From NCBI GenBank assembly GCA_964605715.1, contig CAZSDV010000013.1, positions 1-42,689 on the forward strand: DNA of 42,689 bases, written 5' to 3'. The position numbers and the translations under genes were made by a program. The DNA comes from JAPUME01 sp964605715. GTDB lineage: Bacteria; Acidobacteriota; Terriglobia; UBA7540; JAPUME01. Positions 1-7,687 of this stretch are shown in pieces. The notes beneath the pieces were generated by a model. That model was not told where the DNA came from, ran no database searches, and saw only the letters and a list, made by a program, of their open reading frames with translations. Within the stretch, counting starts at the first letter, position 1. Every line of letters starts with the position of its first letter.

Positions 1-81
1 TGGCACTCCGTTGCGCCGACGGCATCTGGCAACGCCGACAGGAATGGATGTAAGAGTCGACGCACCAGTGAGGCCAATCAT
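1..81 (-). CDS. Possible 5' end of a gene running off the left edge
   Basis: On the minus strand an ATG at 79-81 is preceded by an AAGGTGA ribosome-binding-like sequence and opens a frame of 27 codons without a stop up to the window edge (begins MIGLTGASTLTS). I do not recognise the product. A plus-strand frame is also open here (to about 126), so coding is not proven. The assignment rests only on the ribosome-binding site and the open frame; 82-131 shows nothing recognisable. Confidence 0.2.
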   Translation of the reverse strand, partial: MIGLTGASTLTSIPVGVARCRRRNGVP

Positions 82-131
82 TTCACCTTGCTGGTGTTTA
101 TGGATGGTACTGGGCAAGGAGGATAGAATAC

Positions 132-1103
132 TTAGCGATTATATTTCGGAGTAACGCCACGCAGTTGCTTCCAAACATCAGTACAACGCGCGAGCGTGAC
201 ATCATCTAAGGGCTTCCCTTCGCAAGCCTTCAGGTTAGCTTCCAGCTGACCTAACCGCGACGCGCCCAAAATCACCGAATCCACGATTGATTGACTTAGA
301 AGCCAACGAAAAGCTAGTTCAACGAGAGTGATTCCGGCGTCGCTCGCAATAACTCCGACTTCTCTCACGGCCTGGAAATAATCTGAATGCCAGTATCGAT
401 CAAGGTACATCTTGTTTCCATCAAAGCGCGTACCGGATGTAGGAGGTGCCGCTGATTCGTGCTTTCCGGTCAGGATCCCTCCGGCTAATGGGTTATAAGG
501 AATCACGGCAATCTGATATTCCATACAGAAAGGCAAGTATTCTTCCTCGATACTACGGGCCAGCAGATTGTACATTGGCTGGGAGATGTAGGGCGTCGGG
601 TATCCTTGCTTCTCGCAAATCCACAGGATTTGCATCACCTGCCAGGCAGCATAATTTGAGATAGCTGGGAATCGCACTTTTCCCTCTTGGACAAATTCCG
701 CCATAGTCTCAAGTGTCTCCGCAATTTCAACATCGTAGTCAGGCATGTGGAGATAGTAAAGGTCCAGATAATCAGTCTGGAGCGACTTAAGGCTGGCCTC
801 AAGGGCTTTCCGCATCGCCCGCCTTGAAAGGCCTACGTCATCGGGAGCGTCACCCATCTTTCCACGTACCTTGCTGGCCAGGACCACCTTTCCCCGGCGC
901 CCCTTAAGGGCATTCCCCACGATTCTCTCCGACTCACCGCCGTTATAAATATTTGCCGTATCAAAAAAGTTGATGCCGGCTTCCAGGCACATATCCACCA
1001 TACGGATAGAGTCCGCCTCGGAAACCTGAGACCCAAAGGTCATGGTTCCCATTGAAAGGCGCGATACCTTGAGCTGCGTTCGTGGTAATATCCTGTAATC
1101 CAT
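132..1103 (-). CDS. Aldo/keto reductase
   Basis: NAD(P)H-dependent (beta/alpha)8 oxidoreductase of the aldo/keto reductase superfamily, 323 residues. The N-terminal strand 'YRILPRTQLKVSRLSMGTMTFG' region, the Asp and Tyr of 'FFDTANIYNGGESE', the Lys of 'LASKVRG' and the His of 'YYLHMPD' give the family catalytic tetrad. The C-terminal 'VILGASRLGQLEANL' matches the NADP-binding end of the family. I chose the ATG at 1103 because AGAGAGGA lies just upstream and homology begins there; the frame stays open 26 codons further into the upstream gene. It follows the Ogt-type methyltransferase by 31 bases on the same strand, probably as an operon. The substrate cannot be told; a sugar- or aldehyde-reducing role is likely. 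Confidence 0.9.
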   Translation of the reverse strand: MDYRILPRTQLKVSRLSMGTMTFGSQVSEADSIRMVDMCLEAGINFFDTANIYNGGESERIVGNALKGRRGKVVLASKVRGKMGDAPDDVGLSRRAMRKALEASLKSLQTDYLDLYYLHMPDYDVEIAETLETMAEFVQEGKVRFPAISNYAAWQVMQILWICEKQGYPTPYISQPMYNLLARSIEEEYLPFCMEYQIAVIPYNPLAGGILTGKHESAAPPTSGTRFDGNKMYLDRYWHSDYFQAVREVGVIASDAGITLVELAFRWLLSQSIVDSVILGASRLGQLEANLKACEGKPLDDVTLARCTDVWKQLRGVTPKYNR

Positions 1104-1134
1104 TTTGCTCAATCCTCTCTTTCGCCTAAAAAAA

Positions 1135-1674
1135 CTACTCATATCCAGGGGTAAAGGTGTAGGGCTTAAGGAGTTGCTCATGCTCTAGAAGCTGGCGCTT
1201 TAAATCCACTCCACCTGCATACCCCCCCAATGACCCGTCAGATTGCACAACCCGGTGACAAGGAACAATTAAGGCTACAGGATTCGAGTGGTTCGCCATG
1301 CCGACCGCGCGGGAAGAAAGCGGACGCCCCAGACTACGAGCGATATCTCCATAACTACGGGTCTCGCCATAGGGGATGCGCGAGAGCTTTCTCCAAACAT
1401 CGAGTTGAAATTGTGTTCCTCTTAAGTCTAGCGGAACCGAAAACGAAACAAGCTTCCCCTGTTCATAGGCAGTGATTTCTTCGAGGACCCCAAAGTGCAC
1501 CGAGGAAGATTCAACAGCCTCCGTTTTATCCAATTGGACACACATCTTCGCAAGATCCTCCCGAGGATCACCAGAATCCATGAAATAAAGACCTGTCACA
1601 CCAAGCGGGCTCGATGTAACCAGCAATTCACCCCAGAGAGACGGGAGGGTGGTATAAGAAAATTTTCCCACCAT
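1135..1674 (-). CDS. ogt: Methylated-DNA--protein-cysteine S-methyltransferase (Ogt/AGT type)
   Basis: Suicide repair protein that transfers the alkyl group from O6-alkylguanine (and O4-alkylthymine) in DNA to its own cysteine. The protein is 179 residues, typical of stand-alone Ogt. The helix-turn-helix/active-site domain is complete: 'TQFQLDVWRKLSRIPYGETR', 'SRAVGMANHSNPVALIVPCHRV' split around the acceptor Cys139 in PCHRV, then 'GGYAGGVDLKRQLLEHE'. The N-terminal ribonuclease-H-like domain is shorter and less conserved, as usual. The start ATG at 1674 has AGGGA a few bases upstream. It sits upstream of the aldo/keto reductase on the same strand. It is one of several DNA-repair genes scattered through this window. 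No Ada regulatory domain is present. Confidence 0.95.
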   Translation of the reverse strand: MVGKFSYTTLPSLWGELLVTSSPLGVTGLYFMDSGDPREDLAKMCVQLDKTEAVESSSVHFGVLEEITAYEQGKLVSFSVPLDLRGTQFQLDVWRKLSRIPYGETRSYGDIARSLGRPLSSRAVGMANHSNPVALIVPCHRVVQSDGSLGGYAGGVDLKRQLLEHEQLLKPYTFTPGYE

Positions 1675-2092
1675 GCTTCCCTTTTTTATTGAGAATACTA
1701 AAGTTTACATAGAAGCAGAGGCCACGTTAACAAGGAGCAGCCACACTGGTACACCATTATAGGAGGTAAGGACCATTCAGTCATTGTAATAGCGAGAAGG
1801 AAACGAAATTTCCATATCAGTTATTCTGATAGAAATAAACACGTCAAGAACAGTACAAGAAAAGGTGCCCTTGAAACTCTAAAATTACGAGTTCCCTAAA
1901 AAGCGCCGAAAAGGTTAAATAAGATTCCCGATTTTAATGATCCGAATATGAACTAACTAACTGAAAATATGCCATAATCTCGTGGTGGTTTTCAGTGCAG
2001 AAGAGGAGGTCATCGAGCTTTAATATGATGATGAGTTCCTTCCGTTACCAAGCCTAATTCAAGGTGACCTGCACAACACAAGGAGGCGCAGT
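1675..2092. other. Intergenic region between divergent genes, with a short inverted repeat
   Basis: 418 AT-rich bases between the divergent ogt and Gfo/Idh genes. No convincing coding frame or RNA gene is visible. TATCAG (1815-1820) and CTGATA (1826-1831) form a 6-bp inverted repeat around TTATT, flanked by partly matching TTTC/GAAA; it could be an operator or a weak hairpin. A strong ribosome-binding site (AAGGAGG) lies just before the ATG at 2093. I did not find a confident promoter. Confidence 0.4.
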
Positions 2093-3460
2093 ATGGCAAA
2101 AAAAGTAAGTCGGCGAGATTTCATTCAGCGCTCAGGCCTGGTGACGACAGGTGCAGGAATGATCGCTTCTAACTCTCCTCTATCCGCATCTAGCAGACCT
2201 GCAAGTCCTCCAGGTGCGAATGACCGCATAAGGATCGGTTTCGTAGGGATGGGAGGCATGGGACGTGCAAATTTACGAGACTTCCTGAGGCAACCAGATG
2301 TGGAAGTGGCAGCGCTTTGTGATGTCTATAAGCCGAACCTTGAGGAATCTCTAGGACTCACAGAAAATAAACCTGAGTCCTACAGTGACTTCCGCCGAGT
2401 ACTTGACCGTCAGGACATTGACGCAATTGTTATCAGCTCTCCTGACCATTGGCACCCGCTACAAGCCATCCTTTCTTGTAAAGCCGGTAAAGATGTTTAC
2501 GTCGAGAAGCCAATCTCGGTGGCAGTGGAAGAGGGCCGAAAGATGGTGGAGGCTGCCCGTAAATACAATCGGATCGTACAGGTAGGAACACAACAACGCT
2601 CAGGTATTCACTTCCAGAGGGCCGTTCAGCTAATACAAGAAGGGGCCATCGGTAAGATCAGCTACGTGAAAACATGGAATTACTTCAATGAATTCCCCGA
2701 AGGAATCGGGGATCCGCCCGACTCCACTCCCCCGGAAGGTTTAGACTGGGACCTGTGGCTGGGGCCTGCCACCAAAGTACCTTTCAATATCAACCGGTTT
2801 GGTGTCGGACAGGGTCGCTGGTCCACGTTCCGTTATTTCTGGGACTACGCAGGTGGCATGATGACCGACTGGGGTGTCCACTTACTCGACATCGTCCAGT
2901 GGGCCATGAAGGTCGATGGACCCAAGACTGTTTCTGCTTGCGGCGGTAAATACTTCATCAAGGACAATCGAGATACTCCGGACACGATTCAAGTCACTTT
3001 TGAGTACCCTGGCTGGATTTGTGTTTACGAGAGCCGCTCTTGCAATGGAAATTCGATGTACAACAAAGATTATGGTATTGAATTTCACGGCACCACAGGA
3101 ACTCTATTTGTGGATCGAAGCGGATTTGAGGTGTATCCGGAAGTAGGTAAGCCATCGCTCGTTCATGGACCTAAGGAGCAAATAGGCCGCATGAAGTCTA
3201 TCCAAATGAGAAGCACTAACAACTCCCATGAAGATCATGTGCGTGATTTCCTTGACTCGGTAAAGTCCCGTAAACTTCCCCGATCTGACATTGAGATCGG
3301 CCACCGTTCCACAAGCGTGTGCCAGCTAGGCAATGTGGCCCTTCGCAGCAATCAACGTATTGTTTGGGATGCAACCAAAGAAGAAATAATCGGAGGAGAT
3401 ACTAGAGCAAAAAGCCTTCTTACCCGCAAATATAGAAAACCATGGAAGCTAATGGTATAG
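2093..3460 (+). CDS. Tat-exported Gfo/Idh/MocA family oxidoreductase
   Basis: NAD(P)-dependent sugar-type oxidoreductase, 455 residues. The first ~35 residues carry a twin-arginine signal (SRRDFIQRSG, then a hydrophobic Ala/Gly/Ser stretch), so it is probably exported folded to the periplasm or cell surface. The Rossmann domain begins 'IRIGFVGMGGMGRANL' and continues 'AALCDVY', 'VISSPDHWHPLQAI' and the family catalytic 'VEKPISV'. The C-terminal alpha/beta domain contains 'WDLWLGPATKVPFN' and 'GGMMTDWGVHLLDIVQWA', typical of the large exported subfamily common in Acidobacteriota, Planctomycetota, Verrucomicrobiota and Bacteroidota. Start: ATG preceded by AAGGAGG. It stands alone, upstream of the lysine riboswitch operon. 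The substrate is unknown; glycan or cyclitol oxidation is the general inference. Confidence 0.92.
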   Translation: MAKKVSRRDFIQRSGLVTTGAGMIASNSPLSASSRPASPPGANDRIRIGFVGMGGMGRANLRDFLRQPDVEVAALCDVYKPNLEESLGLTENKPESYSDFRRVLDRQDIDAIVISSPDHWHPLQAILSCKAGKDVYVEKPISVAVEEGRKMVEAARKYNRIVQVGTQQRSGIHFQRAVQLIQEGAIGKISYVKTWNYFNEFPEGIGDPPDSTPPEGLDWDLWLGPATKVPFNINRFGVGQGRWSTFRYFWDYAGGMMTDWGVHLLDIVQWAMKVDGPKTVSACGGKYFIKDNRDTPDTIQVTFEYPGWICVYESRSCNGNSMYNKDYGIEFHGTTGTLFVDRSGFEVYPEVGKPSLVHGPKEQIGRMKSIQMRSTNNSHEDHVRDFLDSVKSRKLPRSDIEIGHRSTSVCQLGNVALRSNQRIVWDATKEEIIGGDTRAKSLLTRKYRKPWKLMV

Positions 3461-3496
3461 AAGCAGGAAAATGTTGCCGGTGAGTTAGGATTACAA

Positions 3497-3526
3497 TTGA
3501 CGCGCGTGGAGCCAGTGATTTAGATT
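3497..3526 (+). promoter_or_regulatory. Candidate promoter of the lysine operon
   Basis: TTGACG (3497-3502) and TAGATT (3521-3526) are separated by 18 bases, a fair sigma-70-like match. Transcription would begin near 3533, about 25 bases before the lysine riboswitch aptamer. A second weaker pair (TTGAGG/TATAGA) lies closer to the aptamer. Position relative to the riboswitch is the main support. Confidence 0.4.
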
Positions 3527-3556
3527 GAGGTGTTCGGCTTTTTAGTATAGAGCAGG

Positions 3557-3728
3557 AACGAATAGAGGCGCGGCCGCCATGAGTACCCGTTAGGAGGGCT
3601 AGGGTCCAACGACAAGCGGTAAAAGGGGAGGCCCGCCGAAGCTAGAAAGGAGCCCTAGGCCTTTCAGGCTGGTTACCGGGGCTAAATCCCTGGGACTGTC
3701 ATCCAAACGGATGGAGGGCTATATCGTT
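3557..3728 (+). ncRNA. Lysine riboswitch (L-box) aptamer
   Basis: The region shows the conserved L-box landmarks in order: AATAGAGGCGC at the 5' side, GAGTA, then AAAAGGGGAGGC followed by GCCGAAGC, then TGGGACTGTC and GGAGGGCTAT at the 3' side. The closing P1 helix pairs AACGAATAG (3557-3565) with CTATATCGTT (3719-3728). These match the lysine-binding aptamer known from lysC leaders in Firmicutes. It lies directly upstream of a dapE-asd-dapB-dapA-dapD operon, exactly the expected regulon, and is followed by an intrinsic terminator. Expected logic, from the family: lysine binding stabilises the aptamer and favours termination. Confidence 0.95.
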
Positions 3729-3753
3729 TTCCCTGAAATTCCTCTAAAGGGAT

Positions 3754-3790
3754 GGGTTAGCGGGATAGTTCACCGGCTAGCCCGTTTTTT
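3754..3790 (+). terminator. Intrinsic terminator of the lysine riboswitch
   Basis: GGGTTAGC (3754-3761) pairs with GCTAGCCC (3776-3783), with a 14-base loop that can extend the stem partly, followed by GTTTTTT (3784-3790). It comes 25 bases after the aptamer and ends only 5 bases before the first ATG of the operon, so it is the likely expression platform. Confidence 0.85.
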
Positions 3791-3795
3791 GCTTT

Positions 3796-4857
3796 ATGGG
3801 AGTTAAATTCAAACTTAGTAGTTTTATGAAAGGGAATTTTTTGCACGTTTTCGAACTGACCAAAGAGCTGGTGAACATGGAATCCGTTACTGGCAATGAG
3901 TCGCGAGTAGCACATTACCTGCGCGACTACCTTCAGGAGCTCAAATTTGAAACTGAGTTTCTGGCGGTCTCTGGCGACCGGGCCAATTTGTGGGCATGGC
4001 ATGGTACTCCAAACGTGGTGATGAGCACCCACATGGATACTGTGCCTCCTTACTTTCCAGCAAGTGAAGACGAAAACAACATATATGGGCGAGGGTCCTG
4101 CGATGCAAAAGGTGTTTTGGCTTCGCAAATTGGTGCGGCGGAGAAGCTGCTTGCTGAAGGTGCCACAAACTTTGGCCTTCTTTATCTCGTAGGTGAAGAA
4201 ACTACAAGCGAGGGGGCTAGGAAAGCAAACCAGGCTCCNNNNNNNNNNCCCGGATCTCGCTATATGGTAAATGGCGAGCCAACCAACAACCGACTAGCTC
4301 TGGGAACAAAAGGAGCCCTGAGAATTGAACTCACTACTCAGGGTAGAATGGCTCATTCGGCCTACCCTCATCTAGGGGAATCGGCCATCGAAAAACTGCT
4401 TGATATTTTGTTGGACTTTAGGAAAATGAACCTCCCTCAACACCCTGTGATGGGGAAAACCACCTATACTATTGGCTTGATCTCTGGAGGGCGTGCGGCA
4501 AATGTAATTCCTGATAGGGCGCAGGCCCAGATCCTTTTCCGCGTAGCAGAGGAAGGAAGGGGCTTTCGTGAAAACGTAGAAAAATTGATTGGGGACCGGG
4601 CAGAAATTGAAGTTCTTTCTGATTCTCCTATGCTGCTCATGGAAACACTCGATGGCTTTGATATTGAGGCTTTTCCCTTCTGCACCGATCTCCCTTGGCT
4701 TTCAAACTGGGGAAAACCCCTATTAATAGGCCCAGGTTCAGTAAGTTTAGCCCACACCAAAGAGGAGGCAATCTCCAAAAAAGAGATTCTCCAAGCTGTA
4801 GATCTTTACGCAAAAATTGTTCGACGCTTGAACGAAAAGATTAGAGAAGGACAATAG
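3796..4857 (+). CDS. dapE: M20 family deacylase, probable succinyl-diaminopimelate desuccinylase
   Basis: Di-zinc amidohydrolase that should release succinate from N-succinyl-LL-diaminopimelate in lysine/peptidoglycan precursor synthesis. Family metal and catalytic residues are present: His/Asp of 'STHMDTVPP', Asp of 'GRGSCDAKGV', the Glu-Glu of 'GEETTSEG', Glu of 'VNGEPTNN', and the late His of 'SLAHTKEE'. About 353 residues; a 10-base gap (4239-4248) lies between the GEE and NGEP motifs but the frame reads through it. The ATG at 3796 lies just after the riboswitch terminator and has no clear ribosome-binding site; ATG 3826 is an alternative, also without one. Specificity is inferred from the operon (asd, dapB, dapA, dapD); ArgE/LysK-type relatives are the alternative. 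Confidence 0.85.
   Translation: MGVKFKLSSFMKGNFLHVFELTKELVNMESVTGNESRVAHYLRDYLQELKFETEFLAVSGDRANLWAWHGTPNVVMSTHMDTVPPYFPASEDENNIYGRGSCDAKGVLASQIGAAEKLLAEGATNFGLLYLVGEETTSEGARKANQAXXXXPGSRYMVNGEPTNNRLALGTKGALRIELTTQGRMAHSAYPHLGESAIEKLLDILLDFRKMNLPQHPVMGKTTYTIGLISGGRAANVIPDRAQAQILFRVAEEGRGFRENVEKLIGDRAEIEVLSDSPMLLMETLDGFDIEAFPFCTDLPWLSNWGKPLLIGPGSVSLAHTKEEAISKKEILQAVDLYAKIVRRLNEKIREGQ
4239..4248. other. Assembly gap (10 N) inside dapE
   Basis: Ten undetermined bases. Both sides read in the same dapE frame with a 10-base gap, so the true missing length is probably 10 or differs from it by a multiple of three, if the locus is intact. Confidence 0.99.
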
Positions 4858-4867
4858 AGGAAAGAAA

Positions 4868-5917
4868 ATGAGGAAAGTGGAAGTTGGAATCCTTGGTGCC
4901 ACCGGCATAGTTGGCCAACGACTTATCAGTCTAATAGAAAATCATCCGTGGTTCCAGGTGACCTGGGTTGCAGCTTCGGAACGCTCCGCAGGAAAGAAAT
5001 ATATCGACGGGTGCTCATGGCGCCTGCATGAACCTATGCCTGAGAAGATTGGTAAACTCTCTATTAATCACTGTAATCCTTCGGGAGCTCCACAACTGAT
5101 TTTTGCTTCGCTCGACTCTAATGTCGCTGGTGAAGTCGAAACCGAATTCGCCAATGCGGGTCATGTAGTAGTTTCAAACTCTGGAAACCACCGCATGAGT
5201 TCTGACATTCCACTAATTATCCCGGAAATAAATTCGGATCACCTATCATTGATCAAAATTCAAAGGAAGAATCGAGGCTGGAAGGGTGCAATCATTACAA
5301 ATCCTAACTGCACGACGATTTTTCTTGCCATGTCACTCGCTCCGCTGGACAAGAATTTTGGCTTGGAAAAAATACTAATGACGAGCATGCAGGCCATTTC
5401 AGGCGCAGGCTATCCAGGAGTGCCAGCACTTGACATCTTAGGTAATGTTGTCCCTTATATTGCCCGAGAAGAGGAAAAAGTGGAAGCTGAGACGAAGAAG
5501 ATTCTCGCTGAGGTCACCAATGACTCCACAATAGAAGGTGACTGGGTAATTAGCGCTCAATGTAACCGCGTGATGGTGGAGGACGGTCATACCGAAGCAG
5601 TCTCTGTGGCCCTTAAAACACGGCCCACACGAGATGATCTCATTGCCGCATGGCACGAGTACCGCTCCGTCCCACAGGAACGTAAACTTCCAAGCGCCCC
5701 ACCACATCCAATAATTGTTCGACAGGAATTAGACCGGCCACAGCCAAAGTTTGACGCATATACTGAGGGTGGCATGGCCACGGTTATCGGGAGGGTGCGC
5801 TCCTGCCCAGTTCTCGAGTTCAAGTACGTTGCCCTAGGGCACAATACGATTCGCGGTGCAGCCGGAGCCAGCCTACTTAATGCTGAATTAATGAGCTCGG
5901 AGGGCTATCTCGACTAG
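4868..5917 (+). CDS. asd: Aspartate-semialdehyde dehydrogenase, archaeal/fungal type
   Basis: Converts L-aspartyl-4-phosphate with NADPH to aspartate-4-semialdehyde, the branch metabolite for lysine, threonine and methionine. 349 residues. The N-terminal Rossmann segment 'VGILGATGIVGQRL' is followed by the nucleophile Cys148 in 'ITNPNCTT' and by 'SGAGYPGVPALDILGNVVPY'. That wording, together with the 'VALGHNTIRGAAGASLLNAE' end, belongs to the archaeal/fungal-type branch rather than the usual Gram-negative enzyme. It starts 10 bases after dapE and is the second gene of the riboswitch-controlled operon. An AGAGGAAAGAAA sequence precedes the ATG. No aspartate kinase gene is present in the window. 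Confidence 0.95.
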   Translation: MRKVEVGILGATGIVGQRLISLIENHPWFQVTWVAASERSAGKKYIDGCSWRLHEPMPEKIGKLSINHCNPSGAPQLIFASLDSNVAGEVETEFANAGHVVVSNSGNHRMSSDIPLIIPEINSDHLSLIKIQRKNRGWKGAIITNPNCTTIFLAMSLAPLDKNFGLEKILMTSMQAISGAGYPGVPALDILGNVVPYIAREEEKVEAETKKILAEVTNDSTIEGDWVISAQCNRVMVEDGHTEAVSVALKTRPTRDDLIAAWHEYRSVPQERKLPSAPPHPIIVRQELDRPQPKFDAYTEGGMATVIGRVRSCPVLEFKYVALGHNTIRGAAGASLLNAELMSSEGYLD

Positions 5918-5977
5918 CATGTAATCTCGACTAACAGATGGTTAAATTAAGAGAAATCAGGACAAATCGGAAATCCA

Positions 5978-6730
5978 ATGGACACTGCTAAAACCTCATT
6001 TGAATCAAAAGTTGTGAACTTGGGAATTCTAGGCTATGGAAAAATGGGACAAATGATTGCCCAGCTAGCCGAGCAACGTGGTTGTCACGTACGACTGACA
6101 ATGGATATCGACGCCAATAAGGATGGGAGCGGAATCACTCAGAAGAACTTCCGTGAAATCGAAGTTTGCGTTGACTTCACCACGCCTGAAGCTGCCGTAA
6201 CCAATATTGAGCGTGTGGCTGGAATCGGCTGCAATCTGGTAGTCGGAACAACGGGCTGGCAGTCGGAGTTCCCTCGCGTACGGAAAATTATTGAAGAAGC
6301 CGGCGTCGGCATGGTGTACGCTGCAAATTTCTCCATCGGCATGCAACTTTTCCATCGCTTGACACGTCTTGCGGCAGAATTTTTCTCCCAGGTACCACAG
6401 TACGACCCGTACCTCCTCGAACAACACCACCAATTCAAGAAAGATATCCCGTCCGGTACGGCGCTTGATCTTAAGAAAATGGTCAATGAAATATATCCGG
6501 AGCGCGAAATTGCCGTTCCTGCCGTTCGAGCTGGATATTTCCCTGGCACCCATGAATTGGGGTTCGACAGTGAGGCCGACACGATTGAGCTTCGGCACAC
6601 CGCCCGTAGCCGGCAGGGTTTCGCGGAAGGTGCACTTTATGCAGCCCGTTGGGTAGTCGGAAAAAAGGGGCTATTCGAGTTTTCTGAAATTCTTCCCGGC
6701 AAGGAAAATTGTCATGTCAGATCTTCGTGA
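5978..6730 (+). CDS. dapB: 4-hydroxy-tetrahydrodipicolinate reductase
   Basis: Reduces 4-hydroxy-tetrahydrodipicolinate to tetrahydrodipicolinate with NAD(P)H. 250 residues, near the usual 240-270. The nucleotide-binding loop is 'LGILGYGKMGQMI'; 'VCVDFTTPEA' and 'LVVGTTGW' follow; the substrate motif is 'EQHHQFKKDIPSGTA', with the His-His and Lys that bind the dicarboxylate. The C terminus has 'ELRHTARSRQGFAEGAL'. The coding end overlaps the dapA start by 17 bases, so the two are translationally coupled. It is the third gene of the lysine operon, 60 bases after asd; its ribosome-binding site is weak. Confidence 0.95.
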   Translation: MDTAKTSFESKVVNLGILGYGKMGQMIAQLAEQRGCHVRLTMDIDANKDGSGITQKNFREIEVCVDFTTPEAAVTNIERVAGIGCNLVVGTTGWQSEFPRVRKIIEEAGVGMVYAANFSIGMQLFHRLTRLAAEFFSQVPQYDPYLLEQHHQFKKDIPSGTALDLKKMVNEIYPEREIAVPAVRAGYFPGTHELGFDSEADTIELRHTARSRQGFAEGALYAARWVVGKKGLFEFSEILPGKENCHVRSS

Positions 6731-7625
6731 CCTCTGTGGTTGTGGAACTGCACTAGTAACTCCATTTCTCTCTAAGGGCGAAATAGATGAAGCCGGCGTG
6801 CGCAAGCTTGTGGCTCACCAACTCCAGGAAGGCGTTGACTTTCTTGTCCCCTGCGGAACTACGGGGGAATCACCCACACTAGGAGACGATGAGTGCTCCC
6901 ATATTATCTCTCTTGTCATCGAAGAAGCTAAAGGAAGGATCCCCATTATCGCAGGGGCGGGCGGAAACTGCACCAACAAGGTCGTAAAATTAATCCAGGC
7001 TATACAGCCGCTCAAAGTAGACGGCATCCTCTCCGTCTCTCCCTATTACAACAAGCCAACGCAAGAAGGATTGTATCAGCACTACCGCGCTATCGCTGAG
7101 TCAACTGACCTGCCAATTATTCTCTACAATGTTCCAGGTCGCACATCTTCAAATATTGCCCCTGAAACCATTTTACGCCTATCAAAAATTCAGAACATTG
7201 TTGGCATAAAGGAAGCTTCAGGAGACCTAACTCAAGTAAGCGAAATTATCCGCACCGCAGAACCCTCCTTCCGCGTTTTTTCGGGTGACGATACCCTAAC
7301 TCTGCCCATGATCAGTATTGGAAGTGTAGGTGTTATCTCAGTTACTGCCAACGAAACCCCAGGGCTAATGAGTAAACTCGTTCGTTTAGCTCTAGAAAAC
7401 CAATGGGGTGAAGCGCGTGCGTTACACGCTCACTTGTTGCCCCTTATGCAGGCAAATTTCTTCGAAAGTAGCCCAATACCTGTGAAGGCAGCGCTGGCAA
7501 TGATGGGACTTATCAAAGAATTTTATCGTCTGCCGCTGGTACCCATGCAGACGGAGAATCGTGACAGGCTCAGAAAGATCCTCTACGACCTGTCACTCTT
7601 AAGGCGGAGGAAGGCACCTGCGTAA
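6714..7625 (+). CDS. dapA: 4-hydroxy-tetrahydrodipicolinate synthase
   Basis: Class I aldolase condensing pyruvate with aspartate-4-semialdehyde, the committed step to lysine and diaminopimelate. 303 residues. The Schiff-base Lys166 lies in 'NIVGIKEASGDL', the partner Tyr138 in 'ILYNVPGRTSSNI', and the 'PCGTTGESPTL' and 'SVSPYYNKPTQEGL' loops are intact. The ATG at 6714 lies inside the dapB reading frame (17-base overlap), which suggests coupled translation. DapA feeds dapB directly upstream and dapD downstream. Confidence 0.96.
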   Translation: MSDLRDLCGCGTALVTPFLSKGEIDEAGVRKLVAHQLQEGVDFLVPCGTTGESPTLGDDECSHIISLVIEEAKGRIPIIAGAGGNCTNKVVKLIQAIQPLKVDGILSVSPYYNKPTQEGLYQHYRAIAESTDLPIILYNVPGRTSSNIAPETILRLSKIQNIVGIKEASGDLTQVSEIIRTAEPSFRVFSGDDTLTLPMISIGSVGVISVTANETPGLMSKLVRLALENQWGEARALHAHLLPLMQANFFESSPIPVKAALAMMGLIKEFYRLPLVPMQTENRDRLRKILYDLSLLRRRKAPA

Positions 7626-7687
7626 TTGGAGGTGTCTACAAAATAACAAGGGTACCTTTACGATTACCTTCCGGTGAGAATAGTCAA

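Noticed and set aside
2882..3304. Antisense frames within the Gfo/Idh gene
   Set aside because: They overlap a strongly conserved gene and resemble no family.
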